From Bacteroidetes bacterium GWF2_35_48 (GTDB taxonomy: Bacteria > Bacteroidota > Bacteroidia > Bacteroidales > GWF2-35-48): 54,277 nucleotides of DNA. The stretch covers positions 1 through 54,277 of the forward strand of contig MEOG01000119.1 in assembly GCA_001769125.1 (NCBI GenBank). The letters are read 5' to 3'. Below the pieces are notes generated by a model. That model was not told the origin of the DNA. It did not search any database and saw only the letters and a list, made by a program, of their open reading frames with translations. Shown piece after piece: positions 26,463 through 34,834 of the stretch (the first letter of the stretch is position 1; the number at the start of each line of letters is the position of its first letter). The position numbers and the translations under genes are program-made.

Positions 26463-27263
26463 ATGAAGTTTATTTTTATAAATACAATTTTATATTTTGT
26501 TTTAATTCATAGCGTGAAAGCGCAGACGGGTAATTTGCAGATATATTGCAAACCCGGTGTGAATATTTATGTTAATGATCAGTATAAAGGAAAAACCAAT
26601 GCTGATATGTCGGGTTTACTATTAGAGAATATTTCTGCAAAAGATATAAATATTAGGGCGGTTTGTACTGGCTGTATCACTCAAAATATAATAATAAAAA
26701 TTGAAGAAGGTAAAACAATCGAATTAAAGATTGATGTAGAAAAAGAAAAATTTACCTATGAAAGAATTACAGGTGTAGCGTTTCATTTCGGTACTTTTGG
26801 TCTTTTTAATGTAAATAATGTTTTTACGAAAGCAGATTATTCAGCAGGGTTTACACCATTTTTTGATATAAAATTTCATCCGTATTTTGCTGTCGGCTTT
26901 GAAGTAATGAGTATCTGGGGAAAGCCTCAAACAAACGATGCTGCAAGGTTAATGGTAAATCCGAATTTTAGAATACGAACAATTTTCAGTCCGGTAAATA
27001 ATATAAATATTGATATTTTGATTGCAAGTGGCCTTGCTTTCTGGCCAAAAAAATCAGGAGAAGCATTTTTAACACCAACATTTAATGAACAACGAATAGG
27101 ATGGGATTTCAGAGCTGCCGCAGGAGCTGAGTTTCTGTTCACGAAAAAAATTGCATTGATGTTAAATTTTGGGTACTGGGCATCAAGCAGTACAAGCGAT
27201 AATATCGTATGGATTACTCATGACAGTATGATCTTGAGTCTTGGACCTGTAATTAGATTTTAA
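26463..27263 (+). CDS. Unknown exported protein, PEGA-like domain plus outer-membrane barrel
   Basis: This 266-residue protein has a signal peptide (about 1-20, ending VKA), then a PEGA-like beta domain (about 22-92, with LQIYCKPGVNIYVNDQYKGKT). A strand-rich region follows (about 98-266) ending in SLGPVIRF, consistent with an outer-membrane barrel. It begins on the base after the thiG stop codon and lies 9 bp before thiH, so it is surely translated from the thiamine mRNA. I know of no thiamine enzyme with this fold. A role in thiamine or precursor passage across the outer membrane is a guess; a chance operon member is equally possible. Confidence 0.75.
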   Translation: MKFIFINTILYFVLIHSVKAQTGNLQIYCKPGVNIYVNDQYKGKTNADMSGLLLENISAKDINIRAVCTGCITQNIIIKIEEGKTIELKIDVEKEKFTYERITGVAFHFGTFGLFNVNNVFTKADYSAGFTPFFDIKFHPYFAVGFEVMSIWGKPQTNDAARLMVNPNFRIRTIFSPVNNINIDILIASGLAFWPKKSGEAFLTPTFNEQRIGWDFRAAAGAEFLFTKKIALMLNFGYWASSSTSDNIVWITHDSMILSLGPVIRF

Positions 27264-27272
27264 AAAAATATT

Positions 27273-28385
27273 TTGGATACATTTACATCACAATATAAAA
27301 GCATTTCATCTGATACGATCAAAGAGAAAATTTACAATTCTTCTGCTTTGGATGTTGAAAATGCTCTTGCACGCAAAAAGCGCACGCTCGACGATTTTAT
27401 CGCTTTAATTTCCCCGGCAGCATCTTCTTACATTGAAGAAATGGCGCGCTTAAGCCAACTGGCAACGCTCAGGCGTTTTGGAAAAACCATTCAAATGTAT
27501 AATCCGCTTTATCTTTCAAATGAGTGTAATAATTGCTGCACTTATTGCGGATTTAATCATAAAAATGAGATTGAACGTCTTACTTTGAGTGAAGATCAAC
27601 TATTAAAAGAAGCTTTGGCTCTAAAGAAATTTGGTTATGAGCACATTCTTTTAGTTACAGGAGAATCGCCCAATAAAGCCGGTTTTGAATATCTAAAAAG
27701 AGCGTTAGAAATAGTGAAACCTCATTTTTCTCTTGTATCTATGGAGGTTCAGCCATTACACACAGATGAATACAGAGAGCTCGTGGCTATGGGGTTAAAT
27801 ACAGTCTATATTTATCAGGAAACTTATCATCATGAGCATTATAAAAATTATCATCCCGCAGGGAAAAAAGCAGATTTTACATGGAGGCTTGAAACCCCTG
27901 ATCGCTTGGGAATAGCGGGCGCATATAAAATCGGTCTGGGAATTTTATTAGGTCTTGAAGATTGGAGAGTTGACAGTTTTTATCTTGCAGCTCATTTATC
28001 GTGGCTTGAAAAAAATTATTGGAAATCGAAATACTCGGTTTCATTTCCACGCTTGCGCCCTGCTACAGGGATTTTAGAACCGAAATATCCTGTTTCCGAT
28101 AAGGAGCTTGTTCAGTTGATTTGCGCGTACAGATTATTAAATGAAGAGCTGGAATTATCAATATCTACAAGAGAAAGCGAAAAGTTCCGTAATAATATTA
28201 TTAAATTGGGTATTACTTCTATGAGTGCCGGTTCAAAAACAAATCCCGGTGGTTATACATTAAATAATAACAGCCTTGAACAATTTCATATTGCAGATGA
28301 AAGAAGCCCTGAGGAAATTGCCGCAATGATTAAGTTTCAAGGGTATGAAGTTGTCTGGAAAGACTGGGACTCTGTTTTGCAATAA
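27273..28385 (+). CDS. thiH: 2-iminoacetate synthase ThiH
   Basis: This 370-residue radical SAM enzyme cleaves tyrosine to dehydroglycine for ThiG. The cluster motif is CNNCCTYC (CX3CX2C, near residue 87). Later motifs HILLVTGESPNKAG, YQETYH, FPRLRPATG and TRESEKFR fit ThiH. The start appears to be TTG at 27273, the only sensible start near the expected N-terminus; no in-frame ATG lies upstream of the conserved domain. Last gene of the operon, followed by a terminator. Confidence 0.94.
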   Translation: MDTFTSQYKSISSDTIKEKIYNSSALDVENALARKKRTLDDFIALISPAASSYIEEMARLSQLATLRRFGKTIQMYNPLYLSNECNNCCTYCGFNHKNEIERLTLSEDQLLKEALALKKFGYEHILLVTGESPNKAGFEYLKRALEIVKPHFSLVSMEVQPLHTDEYRELVAMGLNTVYIYQETYHHEHYKNYHPAGKKADFTWRLETPDRLGIAGAYKIGLGILLGLEDWRVDSFYLAAHLSWLEKNYWKSKYSVSFPRLRPATGILEPKYPVSDKELVQLICAYRLLNEELELSISTRESEKFRNNIIKLGITSMSAGSKTNPGGYTLNNNSLEQFHIADERSPEEIAAMIKFQGYEVVWKDWDSVLQ

Positions 28386-28392
28386 ATGAATA

Positions 28393-28414
28393 AAGGCAGC
28401 CCGGAGGCTGCCTT
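28393..28414. terminator. Bidirectional terminator between thiH and the DHOD-like gene
   Basis: AAGGCAGCC (28393-28401) pairs with GGCTGCCTT (28406-28414) over a 4-base loop. It lies between two convergent genes and can serve both, although the T-runs are short. Confidence 0.7.
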
Positions 28415-28436
28415 GAAGGCCCGAAAAGAAGTAAAT

Positions 28437-29420
28437 TTAGGTGTGCATTAGGATATCAACATATTGGGCCCTTTTGTATACGTAAGGATCTTTAATTTCC
28501 TTTTTTGATAAAATTCCTCTGAAATCATCAATTGAATTGTAATTTTTAACAAGCATCCATTCTTCAAGCTCATTTAGAATTTTACTTATAAGCTCAGGAC
28601 CCTGGCGGTAAACAGCGCTTACTATCTGAACCGTATTTGCTCCAGCAAGAATTAGTTTTATTACATCTTTTGCAGAATACACCCCATTTGATGCGCAGAT
28701 TTCAGCATTTATTTCATTATATAAAATACCTGCATAGCGGAGAGAATGACGAATGTCTGAGGGAGCGCTGAATTTGTAAGGAATGATATGCTTTTGCGAA
28801 TCAATATCAATATCAGGTTGGAAAAAATTGTTGAACAAAACAACAGCATCCACACCGATTGTATCAATTTCTTTCACAACAGAAAATACATTGGTAAAGT
28901 AGGGACTGAGTTTAACACTTACAGGAATCTGAATAGCATCCTTTATCTTTTTAATATTTGAATACATTTCATCTTCAATTTCTTTTGCGCTTTTGGTATG
29001 ATCTAAGGGAACAGAATAAAAGTTTAATTCCAGCGCATCAATTCCTGTTTTTTCAAGCAGTTTCGCATACTCGAGCCAGGAATCTGAATTGATTGCATTT
29101 AGACTTCCGATTACCGGGATAGAAAGTGACTTTTTTAGTTTTTCAAGGTTTAATAAATGTTCTTCAGGTCCGGCATGCTCAATTTGAGGAAAAATTCGTC
29201 CGATTTCTGCATGAATAAAATCGTTTTCTTCTGACTCTGCCTGATGTTGTATTTTATCCAGTATTATTTGTTCTTCAAAAAGTGATTTATATACAATAGC
29301 TGAAGCACCGGCATCTTCTAATTTTTTTGCATTATCAAGATTCGTAACATAATTACTTGAACCGAAAATTAATGGATTTTTTAATTTTAATCCTGAATAG
29401 TGGGTTTCTATATTTGCCAT
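28437..29420 (-). CDS. Dihydroorotate dehydrogenase-like flavoprotein
   Basis: This 327-residue FMN TIM barrel has the DHOD-like order: GLKLKNPLIFGSSN, GASAIVYKSLFEEQI, IPVIGSLNA, ALELNFYSVP, IPVSVKLSPYFTNV, VLFNNFF and the phosphate-binding AGANTVQIVSAVYRQG. The usual NxSCPN segment that carries the catalytic Cys or Ser is replaced by NFYSVP, so true dihydroorotate oxidation is doubtful. No pyrimidine genes are adjacent. An unusually clear Shine-Dalgarno, AAAGGAGA, precedes the ATG on the minus strand (about 29427-29434), which is rare in this phylum. A promoter candidate lies at 29460-29493. Confidence 0.82.
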   Translation of the reverse strand: MANIETHYSGLKLKNPLIFGSSNYVTNLDNAKKLEDAGASAIVYKSLFEEQIILDKIQHQAESEENDFIHAEIGRIFPQIEHAGPEEHLLNLEKLKKSLSIPVIGSLNAINSDSWLEYAKLLEKTGIDALELNFYSVPLDHTKSAKEIEDEMYSNIKKIKDAIQIPVSVKLSPYFTNVFSVVKEIDTIGVDAVVLFNNFFQPDIDIDSQKHIIPYKFSAPSDIRHSLRYAGILYNEINAEICASNGVYSAKDVIKLILAGANTVQIVSAVYRQGPELISKILNELEEWMLVKNYNSIDDFRGILSKKEIKDPYVYKRAQYVDILMHT

Positions 29421-29459
29421 GATGTTCTCCTTTCTTAAATATTATTATTATTTCTATTG

Positions 29460-29493
29460 CAAAAGTACTTACATAAAACATTGTATTTTCAAA
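29460..29493 (-). promoter_or_regulatory. Promoter of the DHOD-like gene
   Basis: On the minus strand TTTG (29493-29490) and TACTTTTG (29467-29460) are 22 bases apart, slightly longer than the usual 19-20. Confidence 0.45.
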
Positions 29494-29565
29494 AAGCAGT
29501 ATGATAAATATTATATTCGAATATGATAATGTATAGTTTATTTGGGGGATATGGGAGATAAATTT

Positions 29566-29646
29566 GGGATTAAGGATTAAGAAGTAGGAGTAGGATTAAG
29601 GAATTTACCATCCAGTCTTTAATCCTTAATCTTTAATCTTTAATCC
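29566..29646. repeat. Inverted heptamer arrays GGATTAA / TTAATCY
   Basis: Left arm: GGATTAA at 29567 and 29574 and again at 29593. Right arm: four contiguous heptamers TTAATCC, TTAATCT, TTAATCT, TTAATCC (29619-29646). The arms are complementary and could fold as a long hairpin. The design, short tandem units in two opposed arms, parallels the 11-mer tracts and the CAAGTTR arrays. Confidence 0.8.
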
Positions 29647-29738
29647 CCGATTGTTCATTACTCCTTTATAAATATCATTAATTTATTTTTGTGGTTTATA
29701 AGGATTATTTTATTTTTAATTCCTGAAAAAAATGTTTG

Positions 29739-30407
29739 ATGGATCATTTGCAAACGCTCCCGACAGGGAAAGATAAAATAAAATTTTTGGTAATCGAAGG
29801 CAACATCGGTGCTGGAAAAACTTCACTTGTAACTAGAATTGCCGATTTGTATAATGCAAAAAGAATTTATGAACGCTTTGCAGACAATCCTTTTCTTCCT
29901 AAATTTTATGAGAATCCGGAGCGTTATTCTTTTTCCCTCGAACTATCATTTCTTGCAGAGCGCTACCATCAGTTAAAAAAAGAATTAGAGAATCTTGATT
30001 TATTTTCAAGTTTTACCATAGCTGATTACTATTTCATGAAATCTCTTATTTTTTCACGCTCTACCTTGCAAGATGATGAGTACAGCCTTTACAGGCAATT
30101 GTTTAATATTATTTATGGTACCTTGCCCAGACCCGATTTGTATGTCTATCTGCATGTAAGTGTTGAAAATCTCATGAAAAATATTAAAATCAGGGGAAGG
30201 AGCTATGAACAAAACATCCAGGCAGAATATCTTTTTAGTATTCAGGAAGGGTATTTGAATTTTTTTAAGCAGCAGTCAGACCTTGCTATTTTGGTAATTG
30301 ATACTAATAATCTTGATTTTGTTAACAATCCAGATCATTTTAATAATATAATGAAAACTATTTTTGAGAAGAAATATCCTTTAGGAATAACATCTGTAAC
30401 ATATTGA
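29739..30407 (+). CDS. Deoxynucleoside kinase
   Basis: This 222-residue P-loop kinase has Walker A GNIGAGKT (21-28), ERFADNPFLPKFY as substrate region, and a lid with RGRSYEQNI. The family phosphorylates deoxyadenosine, deoxyguanosine or deoxycytidine for salvage. The usual DRS of the catalytic segment reads DYYFMKSLIF here, as in many Bacteroidota dAK/dGK-like members. I start at the ATG at 29739; a TTG at 29736 precedes it. Monocistronic. Confidence 0.87.
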   Translation: MDHLQTLPTGKDKIKFLVIEGNIGAGKTSLVTRIADLYNAKRIYERFADNPFLPKFYENPERYSFSLELSFLAERYHQLKKELENLDLFSSFTIADYYFMKSLIFSRSTLQDDEYSLYRQLFNIIYGTLPRPDLYVYLHVSVENLMKNIKIRGRSYEQNIQAEYLFSIQEGYLNFFKQQSDLAILVIDTNNLDFVNNPDHFNNIMKTIFEKKYPLGITSVTY

Positions 30408-30452
30408 TAAATAGTTTTTTCTAAAAAAAACAATGTGTTTTATATCAGAAAG

Positions 30453-30482
30453 TTTGTTTTTCACAAAACATTATTATTTTTG
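30453..30482 (+). promoter_or_regulatory. Promoter of the OmpA/TPR lipoprotein gene
   Basis: TTTG (30453-30456), 18 bases, TATTTTTG (30475-30482), 49 bp before the ATG at 30531. Confidence 0.65.
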
Positions 30483-30530
30483 TAAATCTATTTTTTAAAA
30501 TTCGATAATTAAATAAACAAATAAATTATT

Positions 30531-32339
30531 ATGAAAAAGTCCAGGTTTTTTAATGTCTTGTTAGTATTTGCTGTTGCCCTGCTGATTTCAAGTTGCGGTG
30601 GTTTAAAGAAAATGTTAAAAGAAGAAGGTAAGATAACTTACACAGTAGATCCTCCGGTTCTTGAAATGCATGGTGATTCAGTAAAAGTTACTATCACAGG
30701 AACAATTCCTCCAAAATATTTCCACAAAAAGGTTGTTGTTGAAGGAACTCCTGTATTGGTTTTTGAAGGTGGTGAGAAAGCCATGAAAACTGAAATCTAT
30801 CAGGGAGAAAAAGTTCAGGGAAACAACAAGGTTATTAAATACGAATCCGGTGGTTCATTTAATTTTACAGATGTTCTTCCTTACGAAGAGGGAATGAGAA
30901 TGTCGAAGCTTGAAGTTCGTGTCAAGGGATATAAAGGGAAAGATGCTGCTAAAGAAGACAAAAAAGTTGTTGACTTTACTAAAAAAGAAGTAGCCAAGGG
31001 GGTAATTTCCACTCCTACAATGTTTGTTTATGAAGGTAAAGTAATTTCTGCAAAAGATAATTTTGTAAGAACAACAAGTGAAGCGATAGATGCTTCAATT
31101 CTTTTTGAAATGCAGAAATCCAATATCCGCGATAAAGAATTGAAAAAAGATGATATCAAAGCTTTGCAGGAATTCATTGAAAAAGCTCAAAACGGAGAAA
31201 GACATGTTTATAAAGGAATGGATGTAAGCGGACAAGCTTCTCCTGATGGACCTGTTCAGTTGAACGATAAACTTTCTCAGGACAGAGCAAAAGCAACTGA
31301 AGGCTTGATGGAAAAGGAAATGAAAAGTCAGGAAAAGAAAGAAAAAGACGAATTTGCAAAAGAAAATAAAAAAGATAAAGAAGCTATAAAAAAATTCGAG
31401 CCTAAACATTTTGATTTCAAAACAAGTTTCAAGAAAGCTGCAAAAGGGCAAGACTGGGAAGGTTTCAAATCGGCTATTCAGTCATCAGGCATACAGGATA
31501 AAGATCTTATCGTGAAAGTTCTTTCAATGTATTCAGATCCTGACCAGAGAAATAAAGAAATTAAAAATCTGAAAGAAGTTTTTAAATCCTTGAAAGATGA
31601 TGTTTTCCCGGAACTCAGAAAATCTACTATTAAATTAAATGTAGACATTGAAGGCTATACAGATGAAGAATTATTAAAATTGGCAGAATCTAATCCTGAT
31701 ACATTAAAAATTGAAGAGATTATGAAAGCTGCTACTGTTACTCAAGATGTAGCAAGGCAAAATGCTATTTATAAATCCGCTGCAAAAAAATTCCCTGAAG
31801 ACTGGAGAACTCATAATAATGTTGGATACACAGCCTTTAAATTGAAAAACTATGATGAAGCTAAAAAATCCTTTGAAGATGCAAAAGCTAAAAAGGCAGA
31901 AGCAATGGTGTTCAACAACCTTGCAGCAGTTGCTATGCAGGAAAAAGATCTGACAAAAGCGCAGGAATATATTACAACAGCAGGAGGAAGCCCTGAATCA
32001 AATTATATGCAGGGTATCATCCAAATTAAAAAAGCAAAATATAAAGAAGCTGTTTCAAGTTTTGGTTCTTATAATACTGCTAATGTTGCTTTGGCAAAAC
32101 TTCTTAGCGGTAATCCGGATGATGCAATTAAAACTCTTGATATTGCAGAAGACAAAGACGAAGCCATTGCTTTTTATTTGAAAGCTGTTTGCGGCGCAAG
32201 AAAAGCAAATACAGATTTAATTTTTAATAATCTTCGTTCTGCAATTGGAAAAGATGCAGGTCTTTCTCAAAAAGCTAAAACAGACATGGAATTTGCTAAA
32301 TGGTTTGAAGATGATACTTTCAAATCTATTGTAAAATAA
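30531..32339 (+). CDS. Lipoprotein with OmpA-like and TPR regions
   Basis: This 602-residue protein has a lipobox LISSC (Cys22). A beta-rich N-terminal region (about 35-170) is followed by an OmpA-like segment. That segment has FEMQKSNIRDKELKKDDIKAL (about 193-213) and, with VSGQASPDGPVQLNDKLSQD (about 234-253), the peptidoglycan-binding pattern. It is interrupted by a Lys/Glu-rich stretch (about 262-300) before GYTDEELL. The C-terminal third (about 405-590) has TPR units with NNVGYTAFKLKNYDEAKKSF and NNLAAVAMQEKDLTKAQEY. Likely a periplasmic outer-membrane-anchored protein that binds the wall. Followed by its own terminator. Confidence 0.8.
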   Translation: MKKSRFFNVLLVFAVALLISSCGGLKKMLKEEGKITYTVDPPVLEMHGDSVKVTITGTIPPKYFHKKVVVEGTPVLVFEGGEKAMKTEIYQGEKVQGNNKVIKYESGGSFNFTDVLPYEEGMRMSKLEVRVKGYKGKDAAKEDKKVVDFTKKEVAKGVISTPTMFVYEGKVISAKDNFVRTTSEAIDASILFEMQKSNIRDKELKKDDIKALQEFIEKAQNGERHVYKGMDVSGQASPDGPVQLNDKLSQDRAKATEGLMEKEMKSQEKKEKDEFAKENKKDKEAIKKFEPKHFDFKTSFKKAAKGQDWEGFKSAIQSSGIQDKDLIVKVLSMYSDPDQRNKEIKNLKEVFKSLKDDVFPELRKSTIKLNVDIEGYTDEELLKLAESNPDTLKIEEIMKAATVTQDVARQNAIYKSAAKKFPEDWRTHNNVGYTAFKLKNYDEAKKSFEDAKAKKAEAMVFNNLAAVAMQEKDLTKAQEYITTAGGSPESNYMQGIIQIKKAKYKEAVSSFGSYNTANVALAKLLSGNPDDAIKTLDIAEDKDEAIAFYLKAVCGARKANTDLIFNNLRSAIGKDAGLSQKAKTDMEFAKWFEDDTFKSIVK

Positions 32340-32355
32340 TTTCTAATTTTATTTT

Positions 32356-32409
32356 AAAAAGGTGGCTTCTAGTATTTCGACAGGCTCGATTACCAAAAGC
32401 CACCTTTTT
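32356..32409. terminator. Bidirectional terminator with a TCGA mini-hairpin in its loop
   Basis: AAAAAGGTGGCTT (32356-32368) pairs with AAGCCACCTTTTT (32397-32409). The 28-base loop contains TTTCGACAGGCTCGA, a word of the dispersed TTCGAC family. It serves the lipoprotein gene on the plus strand and abuts the stop codon of the TrmH-type gene on the minus strand. Confidence 0.85.
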
Positions 32410-32939
32410 TATTGCAATTTATTGAACAAATCCCACAATACTATTCCTGCGCTTACAGATACATTAAAGGAATGTTTAGTGCCAAATTGCGGAATTTCAA
32501 TGCAGGCATCGCATTGATCTATCACTTCTTGTTCAACCCCTCTAATCTCATGCCCGAAAATGATTGCATATTTTTTTTCAGGGGCAATTGAAAAGTCATT
32601 TAAAGCAATACTGTTTTCAACCTGTTCGACAGCAATAATGAAATAAGTTTCTTGCTTTAATTTTTGAATTGCATCTGAAGTTTTTTCACAGTAGCTCCAC
32701 TCCATGCTTTCTGTTGCTCCCAATGCCGTTTTGCTGATTTCTTTGTTTGGGGGAGTACCCGTAATGCCACAAAGAATAATTTTTTCTATTGCAAAAGCGT
32801 CTGCCGTTCTGAAAATGGAGCCAATGTTGTTTAAACTGCGTACATTGTCCAATATAAGTACAATTGGTGTTTTTTCTTTTGTTTTAAATTCTTCAAGGCA
32901 AGGTCTGCCAAGTTCTTCATTTTTTAATTTCCGCATCAT
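32409..32939 (-). CDS. TrmH/SpoU family RNA 2'-O-methyltransferase
   Basis: This 176-residue SPOUT protein has motif 1 NNIGSIFRTADAF, motif 2 IIFGHEIRGV and motif 3 HSFNVSVSAGIVLW, which build the trefoil knot and the SAM pocket. It methylates a ribose in tRNA or rRNA; the target cannot be read from sequence. The N-terminal substrate-binding domain of larger SpoU enzymes is missing, as in TrmL-like members. Two consecutive ATGs start the gene. Confidence 0.9.
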   Translation of the reverse strand: MMRKLKNEELGRPCLEEFKTKEKTPIVLILDNVRSLNNIGSIFRTADAFAIEKIILCGITGTPPNKEISKTALGATESMEWSYCEKTSDAIQKLKQETYFIIAVEQVENSIALNDFSIAPEKKYAIIFGHEIRGVEQEVIDQCDACIEIPQFGTKHSFNVSVSAGIVLWDLFNKLQ

Positions 32940-33007
32940 ATTCCTGCTTTTTTACTTCGTAAATATCTAAATTTTTATTTATTTAGTGAAAAATTTAATA
33001 CATTAAC

Positions 33008-33015
33008 TATTTTTG
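33008..33015 (+). promoter_or_regulatory. Promoter -7 box before sucC
   Basis: TATTTTTG lies 24 bp before the ATG at 33039; the -33 region is weak. Between the box and the gene sit two heptamer-like TTCTTAA/TTCCTAA words. Confidence 0.45.
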
Positions 33016-33038
33016 TTAATTCCTAATTCTTAATTCTT

Positions 33039-34229
33039 ATGAACATCCACGAGTACCAGGCAAAGGCATTACTGAAAAATTACGGTGTTTATGTTCCCGA
33101 AGGATTTGTCGCAGACACTCCGGAAGCAGCAATACAGGCGGCAATGCTTGTAAAAGATAAAACCGGTATTGATAACTGGGCTGTCAAAGCGCAAATTCAT
33201 GCGGGTGGAAGAGGAAAAGGCGGAGGCGTTAAAATTGCTAAAAATATTGAGGAGGTTCAGAAATATGCGAAGGATATTTTAGGGATGAATCTTGTTACGC
33301 ATCAGACCGGTCCGCAGGGAAAAAAAGTTCATAAGATTTTGATTGAACAAAGCATTTATTTTCCGGGTCCTAGTCCTGTGAAAGAATATTACATGAGTAT
33401 TTTGCTAAACCGCCAAACAGGGCGTAATATAGTAATGTATTCCACCGAAGGCGGTATGGATATTGAAGCGGTTGCAGAGAAAACTCCACATCTGATTTTT
33501 ACAGAAGAAATTCATCCGGGAGTGGGAATTCAACCTTTTCAAACAAAACGAATTGCTTTCAATCTTGGGTTAGAAGGAAAAGCTTTTAAACAAATGACAA
33601 AATTTGTTGAAGCCCTTTGTACTGCTTTTGAAGAAAGTTATGCTACACTCATAGAAATTAATCCCGTTTTTAAAACTTCAAATGATGTTATTATTGCAGC
33701 AGATGCCAAAATAGCACTCGACGACAATGCCTTGTTCAAACACCCTGAATATGCCAATTTGCGCGATTTTCATGAAGAAGATCCAACTGAAGTAGAAGCA
33801 AGTCAGCAGAACCTGAATTTTATAAAACTTGACGGAAATGTTGGATGTATGGTTAATGGTGCAGGTCTTGCAATGGCAACAATGGATATTATTAAATTAT
33901 CTGGTGGAGAGCCTGCTAATTTCCTTGATGTTGGAGGTTCTGCAAATGCTACTACTGTTGAAGCCGGATTTAAAATTATTTTGAAAGATCCGAAAGTTAA
34001 AGCTATTCTGGTAAATATTTTTGGTGGAATCGTGCGCTGCGACCGCGTTGCATCTGGAATAGTGGAAGCGTATAAGAATGTTGGAGAAATTAAAATCCCG
34101 ATTATTGTTCGCCTGCAAGGAACCAATGCAGAAAAGGGTAAAAAAATTATTGATAATTCAGGGCTGAAAGTTTATTCTGCAATAACGTTGCAGGAAGCTG
34201 CCGATCTTGTTAAAAAGGTTGTGAAGTGA
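33039..34229 (+). CDS. sucC: Succinate-CoA ligase, ADP-forming, beta subunit
   Basis: This 396-residue protein has the N-terminal ATP-grasp domain (NIHEYQAKALLKNYGV, AQIHAGGRGKGGGVK, LIEINPVF) and the C-terminal CoA-ligase domain (FLDVGGSANATTVEAGF, VNIFGGIVRCDRVA). It interconverts succinyl-CoA and succinate with ATP formation in the TCA cycle. The alpha subunit gene sucD is not adjacent and not in the window, an arrangement seen in other Bacteroidota. Confidence 0.96.
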   Translation: MNIHEYQAKALLKNYGVYVPEGFVADTPEAAIQAAMLVKDKTGIDNWAVKAQIHAGGRGKGGGVKIAKNIEEVQKYAKDILGMNLVTHQTGPQGKKVHKILIEQSIYFPGPSPVKEYYMSILLNRQTGRNIVMYSTEGGMDIEAVAEKTPHLIFTEEIHPGVGIQPFQTKRIAFNLGLEGKAFKQMTKFVEALCTAFEESYATLIEINPVFKTSNDVIIAADAKIALDDNALFKHPEYANLRDFHEEDPTEVEASQQNLNFIKLDGNVGCMVNGAGLAMATMDIIKLSGGEPANFLDVGGSANATTVEAGFKIILKDPKVKAILVNIFGGIVRCDRVASGIVEAYKNVGEIKIPIIVRLQGTNAEKGKKIIDNSGLKVYSAITLQEAADLVKKVVK

Positions 34230-34311
34230 TGTGTTGATGTGATAATTATTTTTCAAATTTTAAATTATTTATTAAAATTCATAATTCATAATTCGTAATT
34301 TGTAATTCTCT

Positions 34312-34746
34312 ATGCCTTACACCTACGATTATCCCCGCCCTATGGTTACTGTTGACATTCTTGTGTTTTCAAAATCGCAGGATGCGGATACTGAAATTTT
34401 ACTGATACAGAGAAAACACAATCCATATAAACACTGCTGGGCTTTGCCGGGTGGCTTTATTGAAATGGATGAAACGCTTGAACAATCTGCCTTAAGAGAG
34501 CTTGAAGAAGAAACAGGTATAACCGACGTTTCGCTTTCCCAATTTTATACATTCGGAAATCCGGGCAGAGACCCTCGTGGACGAACCGTTTCAGTGATTT
34601 TTTATTGCTTTTCAGATAGGAAAAAGTTGAATGCAAAAGCCGGCGATGATGCTGCCCATCTCGACTGGTTTGATATTTCTAAACTCCCTGAGCTGGCATT
34701 TGATCATACTGATATTGTTAAAAAGGCTATTGTGGAATTGCTTTAG
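34312..34746 (+). CDS. Nudix hydrolase
   Basis: This 144-residue protein has the complete Nudix box, GGFIEMDETLEQSALRELEE followed by ETGI (about residues 46-69), which binds Mg and cleaves nucleoside diphosphate-X bonds. The opening YDYPRPMVTVDILVF resembles members near NrtR or ADP-ribose pyrophosphatase, but no C-terminal winged helix is present. Heptamer-like ATAATTC words (about 34280-34303) lie directly upstream. Substrate unknown. Confidence 0.9.
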   Translation: MPYTYDYPRPMVTVDILVFSKSQDADTEILLIQRKHNPYKHCWALPGGFIEMDETLEQSALRELEEETGITDVSLSQFYTFGNPGRDPRGRTVSVIFYCFSDRKKLNAKAGDDAAHLDWFDISKLPELAFDHTDIVKKAIVELL

Positions 34747-34834
34747 ATGGTTTTATTATATCGTTTAACTTTTATTAAATAATACCTCATACATCCTTTT
34801 TCCTTTTTTTGCGTCTATAGAAAAATTACAGGTT

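Larger units (their letters stand above)
29421..29738. other. Non-coding divergent gap between DHOD-like and deoxynucleoside kinase genes
   Basis: Besides the minus-strand promoter and SD, this 318-bp gap holds inverted heptamer arrays at 29566-29646 and an AT-rich lead into the kinase gene with the -7-like TATTTTTG (about 29687-29694). No other gene is visible. Confidence 0.6.

Noticed and set aside
31095-31451. Phe-rich minus-strand ORF within the OmpA/TPR lipoprotein gene
   Set aside because: The composition (runs of F, L and S) is the complement of the Lys/Glu-rich insertion; it is an antisense artefact.
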